Part shown: positions 1 through 5,532 of the stretch, in pieces
Numbering within the stretch: position 1 is the stretch's first letter
Layout: the number at the start of each line of letters is the position of its first letter
From: an uncultured Actinotalea sp.
GTDB lineage: Bacteria > Actinomycetota > Actinomycetes > Actinomycetales > Cellulomonadaceae
Assembly (NCBI RefSeq): GCF_946885855.1
Contig: NZ_CAMPHH010000110.1
Coordinates: 1-10,448 of the forward strand
Reading direction: 5' to 3'
DNA length: 10,448 nucleotides
Made by a program: the position numbers and the translations under genes
The notes under the pieces: model-generated
The model's input: only the letters and a program-made list of their open reading frames with translations
What the model was told of the DNA's origin: nothing
Database searches by the model: none

Positions 1-1
1 T

Positions 2-97
2 CCTCGTCCGATTCAGCTTCGCCTTGAGCAACGGGCACTCATGTACGACGAACTCGCTGCCGGTCATGGGGCGCAGGAGCGCGAGGGGCAATCATGA
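2..97 (+). CDS. C-terminal end of an upstream gene, possibly a tyrosine recombinase (partial)
   Basis: An open frame enters from the left edge and stops at TGA 95-97. It encodes 31 residues, rich in charged and helix-forming amino acids and ending in EREGQS. Its stop overlaps the start of the next gene in an ATGA arrangement, which supports real, translationally coupled genes. By analogy with Tn554-like elements, the gene before a TnpC-like protein would be a large tyrosine recombinase, but no catalytic motif falls in the visible part. This identity rests on context only. A second open frame (offset by one base, stopping near 105) also crosses this edge, so the reading frame is a choice based on the overlap. 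Confidence 0.4.
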   Translation, partial: PRPIQLRLEQRALMYDELAAGHGAQEREGQS

Positions 98-522
98 CCA
101 CTGATGAGGAGCGAATCAGAAGTGAGATTGTTGCCGCAATGAATAGGCTGTTTGCTGGCACGCCATTGCGCTCAGAGGGGCAGCTGACCATCGTTTCGCT
201 AGCGGTGGAGGCGGGCGTTAAGCGTCACCTATTGACCCACAAGAACACAGACTTGAAGGACATGTTCTATGCCCGAGTTAAGGCCAGGGGTGTCGAGGCG
301 GCAGTGGTCCTAAAGTTGCGTTCTCAACTGGCAGAGAAGGATGCCGAGGTTGCGGACCTTAGGGCAATCATTGCGAACTTCCGCAAGCGCGAGGAGACTC
401 TTGTGAGGGAGTTGCACCTGCTGGCGGTTGAGAATAGTCGACGGACGCACGGGCACCCGAGTGGCGGTCGGGTCAGGGTCGTGCCAGACAGGGCCGAGAT
501 GGAGCGGGATGAGCTCCCGTAG
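94..522 (+). CDS. Small HTH/coiled-coil protein, TnpC-like (DUF6262-like) accessory protein
   Basis: This 142-residue protein starts with ATG, preceded by GAGGGG at 83-88 with five bases between. A predicted helix-turn-helix-like segment spans roughly residues 28-64 (LTIVSLAVEAGVKRHLL, then a second helix). A strongly charged heptad-type helix, a likely coiled coil, follows at about 73-113, and then a basic, Gly/Arg-rich tail. This layout is that of the DUF6262/TnpC-type proteins found after tyrosine recombinases in Tn554-like elements, where they assist integration. That assignment comes from architecture and gene order, not from a clear sequence match. The gene overlaps the preceding one by ATGA, so the two were probably co-translated. 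Its GC content and codon use are foreign to the rest of the window, which indicates transfer. An unrelated small DNA-binding protein is the main alternative. Confidence 0.55.
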   Translation: MTTDEERIRSEIVAAMNRLFAGTPLRSEGQLTIVSLAVEAGVKRHLLTHKNTDLKDMFYARVKARGVEAAVVLKLRSQLAEKDAEVADLRAIIANFRKREETLVRELHLLAVENSRRTHGHPSGGRVRVVPDRAEMERDELP

Positions 523-585
523 CTCAAGTGCTCGTTTCCCCGTGCTGGTGGAGTTGGCGATGCCCGCGCGGGAGCGCACCCGGCG

Positions 586-609
586 CGCAACACGGCTAGC
601 CGCAACACG
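586..609. repeat. 9-bp direct repeat flanking a palindromic 6-bp spacer near the element end
   Basis: CGCAACACG occurs at 586-594 and again at 601-609, in the same orientation, separated by GCTAGC. The centre, CGGCTAGCCG (593-602), is a perfect palindrome. The structure lies within about 45 bases of the inferred element boundary and in non-coding sequence of the element. It could be a recombinase arm site or terminal recognition repeat. The role is inference, since only one end of the element is visible. Confidence 0.45.
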
Positions 610-1351
610 TCGTTTGACCACGGAACTCGTCGCACCGCAGGCACGGACCCTCCCCGGGCAGGACGAGCGGCCCGACGAGCACCGCCGCCTCGCGGAGCAC
701 CACGGACAGGTGCGGGACGTCGTTGTCGAGCAGGGCACGGTGCCGGGCCGGGTCGGCGACATGCTGCTCGACGAGGACGACGAGCGACGGGTGCTGGGCC
801 GGACGGGTCAGGCGCACGGTGGGGACCGCGTCGTGCAGGATGCGGGCGGCCGCGGCCACCCGGGAGGAGCCGACGTCCTGCGTGCCGTAGCCGCCCGCCT
901 CGACGTCCCCCGGGCCGACCCGTCCGGCGTCCACGAGGTCGAGCACCCCCACCCCGGCCGTGGCGAGCGCCCCGGCGACGCGAAGCCCCACCCGGCCCAG
1001 ACCGTCGACCCGGACGGTCCGGGACCGACGGGCGGCCCGGACGGCGCCCGCGCCGGCGACGAGGGACCAGGCGAGGTCGTCGGGCGTCGTCGGCGTGGGC
1101 TCGGCCGCCTCGACCAGGAGCGCCGCGCGGTGCAGGTGCCCGACGAGGTCCTCGACCTCCTGCGCGGCGGTGCCGGACGCTGCGAGCCGGGCCCGCAGGA
1201 CCCGGACGTCGCTGCCTGCGGGCAGCCCGGCCAGCGCGCGGGCCGCGGTGGGGCTGAGGTCGTCCACGGCAGCGCTCCACCGCGGGTCCGTGCCGACCTG
1301 CAGCTGTGTGAGCCCCCGCCACAGCACCGGCAGTCCACCTCGTAGCCGCAC
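596..1351 (-). pseudogene. ThiF/E1-like adenylyltransferase-fold protein, C-terminus lost to insertion
   Basis: Translation most likely begins at GTG 1351, preceded by a purine-rich GGGAGGGGG ribosome site. The protein then starts VRLRGGLPVLWRG, as actinobacterial members of this family do, and the residual frame is 251 codons. An N-terminal winged-helix-like region (about 25-85) precedes a Rossmann-type nucleotide-binding motif, VDGLGRVGLRVA (115-126). A further ThiF-like segment follows, with DVGSSR, VVLVEQHVADP and PLVLPGEGPCLRC (237-240). In homologues I know, CLRC is followed by a DLHR-like sequence and tens more residues, often including a second Cys pair. Here the frame turns into DEFRGQTTCCG and stops in lower-GC DNA. 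I conclude that the gene was cut by the inserted element at about position 631. These proteins resemble TOMM precursor-binding or MoeB/ThiF proteins; their role in this neighbourhood is unknown. A shortened but folded product is possible, but loss of zinc and substrate elements is likelier. Confidence 0.7.
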
Positions 1352-1408
1352 CGGTCCCCCTCCCGTCGTCGGGGACCCAGCGTGGCTCACCGGACGGCGC
1401 GCGCGCCG

Positions 1409-1417
1409 TTGTCCACA
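1409..1417 (+). promoter_or_regulatory. DnaA-box-like sequence TTGTCCACA
   Basis: TTGTCCACA exactly matches the form of the DnaA box favoured in high-GC actinobacteria such as Streptomyces and Mycobacterium. It is a single copy, 58 bases upstream of the GTG start of the truncated ThiF-like gene, so DnaA-linked regulation or titration is possible. A chance match is also possible; no cluster typical of an origin is present. Confidence 0.4.
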
Positions 1418-1469
1418 GGACCGGCGGTCCCGCCACCCACCCCGCGGCCCGGGCGTCCGGGGTCGACGG

Positions 1470-1529
1470 CGCGGTGGGCGGACATCCGGCGCGGTGCGCG
1501 GACATCCGGCGCGGCGCCCGGACATGCAG
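1470..1529. repeat. Three tandem copies of a 20-bp unit containing GGACATCCGG
   Basis: The units at 1471-1490 and 1491-1510 differ at one position (GCGGTGGGCG or GCGGTGCGCG followed by GACATCCGGC). The third, at 1511-1530, is diverged and ends in GACATGCAGA, where it runs into the terminator stem. The array lies between the ThiF-like and DUF5679 genes. Related copies of the GACATCYGGCG core occur near the DUF5679 start (see findings). Confidence 0.75.
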
Positions 1530-1565
1530 AAGGCGGCCCACCCGCGAACGGGGGCCGCCTTCTGC
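1526..1565 (-). terminator. Strong hairpin terminator of the DUF5679 gene
   Basis: A perfect 13-bp stem, GCAGAAGGCGGCC (1526-1538) with GGCCGCCTTCTGC (1553-1565), extends by one C-G pair and encloses a loop of about 12 bases. It begins 18 bases past the DUF5679 stop codon on the minus strand. There is no T-run, as is usual for actinobacterial terminators. Confidence 0.8.
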
Positions 1566-1583
1566 AGCGCTGCTGGCTGGAGC

Positions 1584-1739
1584 TCAGGCCTTGCCGAGGA
1601 TCCGGTTCAGCTTGGTGCTGCACACGGGGCAGACGCCCTTGGCCATCTTGCGCCCGTTGGCGACGACGACCTCGCCCTCCGCCTCGCGCTTCTCCTTGCA
1701 CTTCACGCAGTAGAACTCGCCCTTGTAGGTCTCGGCCAT
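1584..1739 (-). CDS. DUF5679 family small zinc-ribbon protein
   Basis: This 51-residue protein begins MAETYKGEFYCVKCK. ATG 1739 is preceded by GGAG eight bases upstream. Two Cys-x-x-Cys pairs (C11/C14 and C37/C40) frame a basic, beta-rich stretch, EAEGEVVVANGRKMAKG. This is the usual arrangement of a small four-cysteine zinc ribbon, and the length and sequence match the actinobacterial DUF5679 family (about 50-60 residues). The family's function is not established; binding nucleic acid or a protein partner is possible for such a fold. The gene has its own terminator and a possible promoter with a leader of about 90 bases, so it appears to be a single-gene unit, divergent from the metallopeptidase gene. 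Confidence 0.9.
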   Translation of the reverse strand: MAETYKGEFYCVKCKEKREAEGEVVVANGRKMAKGVCPVCSTKLNRILGKA

Positions 1740-1836
1740 GAGGTTCTCCGTTCGACATCTGGCGTACCGGACGTGGAATCACCCGGCCGGTCCGTGAGCC
1801 CGGGACACCACGGCCCCGGCTGCTCACGCGACCGTC

Positions 1837-1865
1837 AGCGTAGTGCTCCCGTGCGGGGATGTCCG
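1837..1865 (-). promoter_or_regulatory. Possible promoter of the DUF5679 gene
   Basis: Read on the minus strand, CGGACA (1865-1860) and TACGCT (1842-1837) are separated by 17 bases. They fit a degenerate -35 and an actinobacterial TAnnnT -10. The leader to the ATG would be about 90 bases. The -35 lies inside an inverted copy of the CGGACATCC core found in the tandem repeats. Confidence 0.3.
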
Positions 1866-1959
1866 TTCGGGGCGGTCGGCGCGTCCGCGCGTGTCGCGAC
1901 GCCGGTCCTGCTCGCGTCGTGTCACAGGCACCGTCACGGCCGGTGTCAGGGCGCCGCGC

Positions 1960-1974
1960 TACGGTGATCGGGTG
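1960..1974 (+). promoter_or_regulatory. -10 element and probable leaderless start of the YgjP-like gene
   Basis: TACGGT (1960-1965) fits the actinobacterial TAnnnT -10, and the GTG start follows after six bases. This spacing puts the transcription start at or beside the GTG, the pattern of leaderless mRNAs common in this phylum. The GGTGA inside the same stretch could instead act as a weak ribosome site. No good -35 is visible. Confidence 0.45.
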
Positions 1975-2541
1975 CCCCACGACGACGTGCCGGTCGGCGA
2001 TCCCCCGGTCGACCCCCCGGTCGAGGTCCGCCGCAGTGCGCGGCGCGTGCGGACGGTGACGGCGTTCCGGGAGAACGGCAGGACGGTCGTCGCGATCCCG
2101 GCCCGGTTCACGGCCGCGCAGGAGCGCGAGTGGGTCCGCCGCATGGTCTCCAAGCTCGAGGCGCAGGACCGCCGGCGGCGGCCGTCCGACGAGCGGCTGG
2201 CGCAGCGGGCGGCCGAGCTGTCCCGGCGCTACCTCGGCGGCCAGGCCCGGCCGGTGAGCGTGGCGTGGTCGTCCAACCAGGGCCGCCGGTGGGGGTCGTG
2301 CACCCCGTCGGAGGGCACGATCCGGATCTCCGACCGCGTGCGCGGCATGCCGTCGTGGGTCCTGGACTACGTGCTCGTGCACGAGCTGGCCCACCTCGTC
2401 CATCACGGGCACGGCCCGGAGTTCTGGGCGGCGGTCTCCGCGTACCCGCGGACCGAGCGGGCCCGCGGCTTCCTCGAGGGCTACGCGTTCTGCGCCGACG
2501 TCCCGCACGACGAGTCGGACGAGGACGACGACGAGGACTGA
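1972..2541 (+). CDS. YgjP-like (DUF45/M48-type) zinc metallopeptidase
   Basis: This 189-residue protein starts at GTG 1972. A longer in-frame start at 1843 would add only a low-complexity Arg-rich leader and is less likely. Residues 97-152 carry the family signature: SSNQGRRWGSC (substrate-cleft region), then VLDYVLVHELAHLVHHGHGPEFW. H137, E138 and H141 form the HExxH zinc site, and H147, four residues before FW, is the expected third ligand. This is the YgjP/DUF45 metallopeptidase domain, related to the SprT/WSS1 group. Function in actinobacteria is not established; proteolysis of an unknown substrate is inferred from the intact motif. There is no signal peptide, so the protein is probably cytosolic. 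The C-terminus ends in an acidic tail, DESDEDDDED. The gene converges on the DUF2342 gene with a 38-base gap. Confidence 0.9.
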   Translation: MPHDDVPVGDPPVDPPVEVRRSARRVRTVTAFRENGRTVVAIPARFTAAQEREWVRRMVSKLEAQDRRRRPSDERLAQRAAELSRRYLGGQARPVSVAWSSNQGRRWGSCTPSEGTIRISDRVRGMPSWVLDYVLVHELAHLVHHGHGPEFWAAVSAYPRTERARGFLEGYAFCADVPHDESDEDDDED

Positions 2542-2579
2542 CTGACCCACCCGCCACCGGTCACCCGTGCCGGCGGCCG

Positions 2580-4067
2580 TCAGGCTTGGTCGGGCCGCCC
2601 CTCGCCCGGCTCGCCGTCCGCGCCGCCGTCGGCCCCGTCCTCACCGAAGATCTCCGCCAGAGCCCGGTCGACGTCGGCGTGCTCGGTGCGGTCCGCGGCA
2701 CGGCGACGGTCGTAGCCGGCCGGGTCGTCCAGGTCCTCCGCGGTCGGCATGAGGTCGGGGTGGTCCCAGACGGCATCGCGTGCCGCCGAGCCGCCGTCGG
2801 CGGCGATCTGCGCCCACAGGCGCGCGGCGTCGCGCGAGCGCCGGGGCCGCAGCTCGAGGCCGACGAGGGTCGCGAACGTGTCCTCCGCGGGCCCGCCGGC
2901 GGCCCGACGGCGCCGCAGCATCTCCCGCAGCGCCGCGGTGTGCGGCAGGTGCGGCGCCGCGGCCGCCGCGGTGACCTCGTCGACCCAGCCCTCGACGAGC
3001 GCGAGCGCCGTCTCCAGGCGCGCGAGCGCCGCCTGCTGCGCGGGGGTGGTCTGCGGGGCGAAGACGCCGCCGGACAAGGCCTCCTGGAGCGCGGCAGGAT
3101 CGGTCGGGTCGATCGACCGGACCGACTCCTCGAGGGACTCCATGTCGATGGTGATGCCGCGCGCGTAGGCGTCGACGGTCCCGAGGAGGTGGCCGCGCAG
3201 CCATGCGACGTGGGCGAACAGGCGTGCGTGCGCGACCTCGCGCAGCGCGAGGAAGAGCCGCACCTCCTCGACCGGGACGTCCAGGCCCTCGGCGAACGCG
3301 GCGACGTTCCGCGGGACCAGCGCCGCTCCGGCGCCGGGCAGGAGGGGCAGGCCGATGTCGGTCGCGCCGAACACCTCACGGGCGAGGGTGCCCGCCGCCT
3401 GCCCGACCTGCATGCCGAAGACGGCGCCGCCGACCTTCCGCATCATCTCGCTCGCCCCGGCGACGAGGCCGCTCAGGTCGCCCATGGCGCCGCCGAACGG
3501 GTCCGGACCGGTGACGTCGTCGGCCTGGCCCGCGAGCACGGTCGCGAGGGCGTCGGCCACGTGCTCGGCGATCGGCTCGGCGAGGGACCGCCACGCCGGC
3601 ATGGTGCTCTGCACCCACTCCGACCGGCTCCAGACCTGCACGGGCCCGCCCGCGGCCGGCAGCTCGGTCGCCTGGTCCAGCCACAGCTCGGCGACGTGGA
3701 AGGCCTCGGAGGTCTCGCGGCGCTGGACGGCGTTGACGCTCGGGTCCCCCTCCGCGACCGCGGCCTGGCGCGCCAGGTCCTGGGCGATCTCCCAGTTGAC
3801 CGGCTCGTCCCCGGCGGTCGCGAACATGCGCTGCACCCGGCTGAACACCTGGCCGAGGGCGGCCGGGTCGTCGGGGAGGCCCGCTGCGGCGGCCATCCGG
3901 CCGAGGTCGACCGGGTTGCCCTGCGCGTCCGTCATGCCCGGCAGCCCGCCGCGCTCCGCGATCTCCCGCAGCACGGCGTCGGCGTCCGCGCCGAGCATCT
4001 GGCGCAGGAGGGCCTCCCACTGCGGGGGGACGCCCTGGTCGTCGGGTCGGTCGGGGGGCGTGCTCAT
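2580..4067 (-). CDS. DUF2342 family protein (annotated as zinc-dependent metalloprotease)
   Basis: This 495-residue protein starts at ATG 4067 behind GGAAGGA, six bases upstream. It matches the DUF2342/TIGR03624 family found across actinobacteria, with QWEALLRQMLG near the start, a Gly-rich helical middle (GGAVFGMQVGQAAGTLAREVFGA) and then LPLLP and LREVAHARLFAHVAWLRGHL. The family carries the name zinc-dependent metalloprotease because a related F420-associated branch has a full HExxH. Here the corresponding site reads REVAH (residues 276-280), so the first zinc-binding His is Arg. This makes hydrolytic activity doubtful, and a structural or regulatory role is possible. The C-terminus is acidic and disordered (GEDGADGGADGEPGEG). 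No signal peptide or membrane helix is evident. The gene diverges from the YlbL-type gene, an order also seen in mycobacteria. Confidence 0.9.
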   Translation of the reverse strand: MSTPPDRPDDQGVPPQWEALLRQMLGADADAVLREIAERGGLPGMTDAQGNPVDLGRMAAAAGLPDDPAALGQVFSRVQRMFATAGDEPVNWEIAQDLARQAAVAEGDPSVNAVQRRETSEAFHVAELWLDQATELPAAGGPVQVWSRSEWVQSTMPAWRSLAEPIAEHVADALATVLAGQADDVTGPDPFGGAMGDLSGLVAGASEMMRKVGGAVFGMQVGQAAGTLAREVFGATDIGLPLLPGAGAALVPRNVAAFAEGLDVPVEEVRLFLALREVAHARLFAHVAWLRGHLLGTVDAYARGITIDMESLEESVRSIDPTDPAALQEALSGGVFAPQTTPAQQAALARLETALALVEGWVDEVTAAAAAPHLPHTAALREMLRRRRAAGGPAEDTFATLVGLELRPRRSRDAARLWAQIAADGGSAARDAVWDHPDLMPTAEDLDDPAGYDRRRAADRTEHADVDRALAEIFGEDGADGGADGEPGEGRPDQA

Positions 4068-4099
4068 GGTGGGTCCTTCCGTCGGTCGGGCCGGGTCCC

Positions 4100-4105
4100 A
4101 CGGTA
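4100..4105 (-). promoter_or_regulatory. Possible -10 of the DUF2342 gene
   Basis: On the minus strand TACCGT fits TAnnnT and would give a leader of roughly 25 bases carrying the GGAAGGA ribosome site. No convincing -35 is seen 16-18 bases upstream. The rest of the 177-base divergent region (4068-4244) shows no other clear element. Confidence 0.35.
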
Positions 4106-4244
4106 GACACCCGAGGGGGCCGGTGGGCCGATCGGGGTCGCCGCTTCGCTCACGGCGCAGCGGACGGGGTGCGGGCGGCGGCGCCTGAGGACCTCGAGGC
4201 GGGCCGGTTCGTCACGGCCGGGCCCGGGCGGTGATGATGGGGGC

Positions 4245-5444
4245 GTGATCCGCCCACGCCTGCGCCCGCTGCGCCGTCGTCCCGACCGGACGCACCCGCC
4301 GGCGGGCGACCCGGCGGCGCCGGCCACGGGGGACCCGGTGACGGGCGGGCCGACCGAGGACCACGGCCCGCTGGCCCCGGGGTGGGAGCCGCAGCCGGTG
4401 ACCACCCGGTCGCTCGTGCTCGCCGGCGCGACCGTGACGACGTCGCTGCTCGTGGCCGTCGCGGCCCTGCTGCCCGCGCCGTACGCGGTGTCCTCGCCCG
4501 GGCCGACCCGCGACACCCTGGGCGAGAACGGCGACACCGCGCTCGTCACGATCAGCGGCGTGGAGTCCTACGAGTCCAGCGGCGAGCTGCTGCTCACGAC
4601 GGTTTCGGTCGCCGGCGGCCCCGGCTTCCCCGTGGGACTGCCGATGCTGCTGCGCGGCTGGGTCGACGACTCCCGCGCGGTGCGCCCGGTCGAGGAGGTC
4701 TTCGCCCCCACCGAGACCGAGGAGCAGATCGAGCAGCGCAACCAGGCGGCGATGGTCTCCTCGCAGGAGAACGCGACCGTCGCCGCGCTGGAGGAGCTCG
4801 GCTACGAGGTGCCCACGGAGCTCGTGGTCGTCGAGCCGGTCGAGGGCACGGGGGCCGACGGCGTCGTGGCGCCCGAGGACGTCATCGTCGCCCTGGACGG
4901 TGTCGAGCTGAGCTCGTTCTCGCAGCTCACGGACCTGCTGCGCGAGACGGAGCCGGGCTCCACCGTCGTGGTCACCGTCCTGCGGGAGGGCGAGCGTGTG
5001 GACCTCGACGTCGTCACCGGGGACAGCGGGGAGGACCGCGCCCTGCTGGGCGTCTACATCGACCCGGTCTTCGACCTGCCCTTCGAGGTGACGATCCAGA
5101 TCGAGAACATCGGCGGCCCGAGCGCCGGGATGATGTTCGCGCTCGCGGTCGTCAACGACCTCACGCCCGAGGACGAGACGGGCGGGGAGACCATCGCCGG
5201 GACCGGGACGGTCGACCTCAGCGGCGACGTCGGGCCGATCGGCGGGATCCGGCAGAAGCTCCACGGAGCTCTCCGTGACGGCGCGTCGTGGTTCCTCGCA
5301 CCCGAGGGCAACTGCGCCGAGGTCGTCGGCCACGTGCCCGACGGGCTGCGCGTCGTGCGCGTCGACACCCTGGCGGACGCGCGCGCCGCGGTGGAGGCGA
5401 TCGGGGCGGGGACCGCGCAGGACCTGCCGACCTGCGAGCGCTGA
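4245..5444 (+). CDS. YlbL-type membrane-anchored PDZ-Lon (S16) serine protease
   Basis: This 399-residue protein starts at GTG 4245. It has a Pro-rich cytoplasmic segment (1-52), one membrane helix (about 55-78), an extracytoplasmic linker region and a PDZ domain around 195-262 (GADGVVAPEDVIVALDGVEL). A Lon-type S16 protease domain runs from about 275 to 390. The catalytic serine is S293 in GGPSAGMMFAL, and the partner lysine is K338 in GGIRQKLHGAL, 45 residues on, close to the Ser-Lys spacing of Lon. Both residues are intact, so the enzyme should be active outside the membrane. It lacks the AAA domain of Lon, as YlbL proteins do. The Bacillus homologue has been linked to processing and checkpoint recovery; the role here is inferred from family only. 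A GATGAT stretch six bases before the start may be a -10 of a leaderless mRNA. Confidence 0.93.
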   Translation: MIRPRLRPLRRRPDRTHPPAGDPAAPATGDPVTGGPTEDHGPLAPGWEPQPVTTRSLVLAGATVTTSLLVAVAALLPAPYAVSSPGPTRDTLGENGDTALVTISGVESYESSGELLLTTVSVAGGPGFPVGLPMLLRGWVDDSRAVRPVEEVFAPTETEEQIEQRNQAAMVSSQENATVAALEELGYEVPTELVVVEPVEGTGADGVVAPEDVIVALDGVELSSFSQLTDLLRETEPGSTVVVTVLREGERVDLDVVTGDSGEDRALLGVYIDPVFDLPFEVTIQIENIGGPSAGMMFALAVVNDLTPEDETGGETIAGTGTVDLSGDVGPIGGIRQKLHGALRDGASWFLAPEGNCAEVVGHVPDGLRVVRVDTLADARAAVEAIGAGTAQDLPTCER

Positions 5445-5532
5445 GCCCCGGCGCGCCGTCGGCGGCCGCAGCGTGCTGGGCGCCCTGGGAGGCGCGCGGT
5501 CGGCGCGGCGACGGCGGGCGCTGGGTGGTGCG

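Larger units (their letters stand above)
1..631. mobile_element. One end of an integrated mobile element (recombinase-type, partial)
   Basis: This stretch differs sharply from the rest of the window. Its coding part is about 55-58% GC, against about 75% for the neighbouring genes, and uses AT-ending codons freely. It contains the tail of one gene and a small HTH/coiled-coil gene coupled to it. It ends where the ThiF-like reading frame on the minus strand stops matching its family, just left of the Cys-x-x-Cys codons at 632-643. The small protein resembles the accessory protein that follows tyrosine recombinases in Tn554-like (TnpA-TnpB-TnpC) elements, so I infer an integrated element of that kind. 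The recombinase genes and the other end lie outside the window. No target duplication can be tested here. The boundary near 631 is inferred from the change in GC and in homology and could be off by some tens of bases. Confidence 0.55.

Noticed and set aside
511..525. Inverted repeat GAGCT-CCCGT-AGCTC over the stop codon of the element gene as a terminator
   Set aside because: The stem is only five pairs, it overlaps coding sequence and it has no convincing T-run.
1470..1530. The 20-bp tandem repeats as a CRISPR array
   Set aside because: There are only three copies, head to tail without unique spacers, and no cas genes nearby.
2542..2579. CCGCC/GGCGG pairing between the convergent YgjP-like and DUF2342 genes as a bidirectional terminator
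   Set aside because: The five-pair stem in a very GC-rich gap is no better than chance.
428..4106. Long open frames antisense to or overlapping the ThiF-like, YgjP-like and DUF2342 genes (for example 428-1345, 960-1967 and 2130-4106 on the plus strand, 1387-2550 on the minus strand)
   Set aside because: At about 75% GC stop codons are rare, so long false frames are expected. These are rich in Arg, Pro, Gly and Ala, match no family I recognise, and overlap genes with clear motifs.
5445..5532. Hairpin GCGCC-CTGGGA-GGCGC (5480-5495) as a terminator between the YlbL-type and serine hydrolase genes
   Set aside because: It is a short stem in a region where many similar pairings are possible; no distinct terminator stands out in this 88-base gap.
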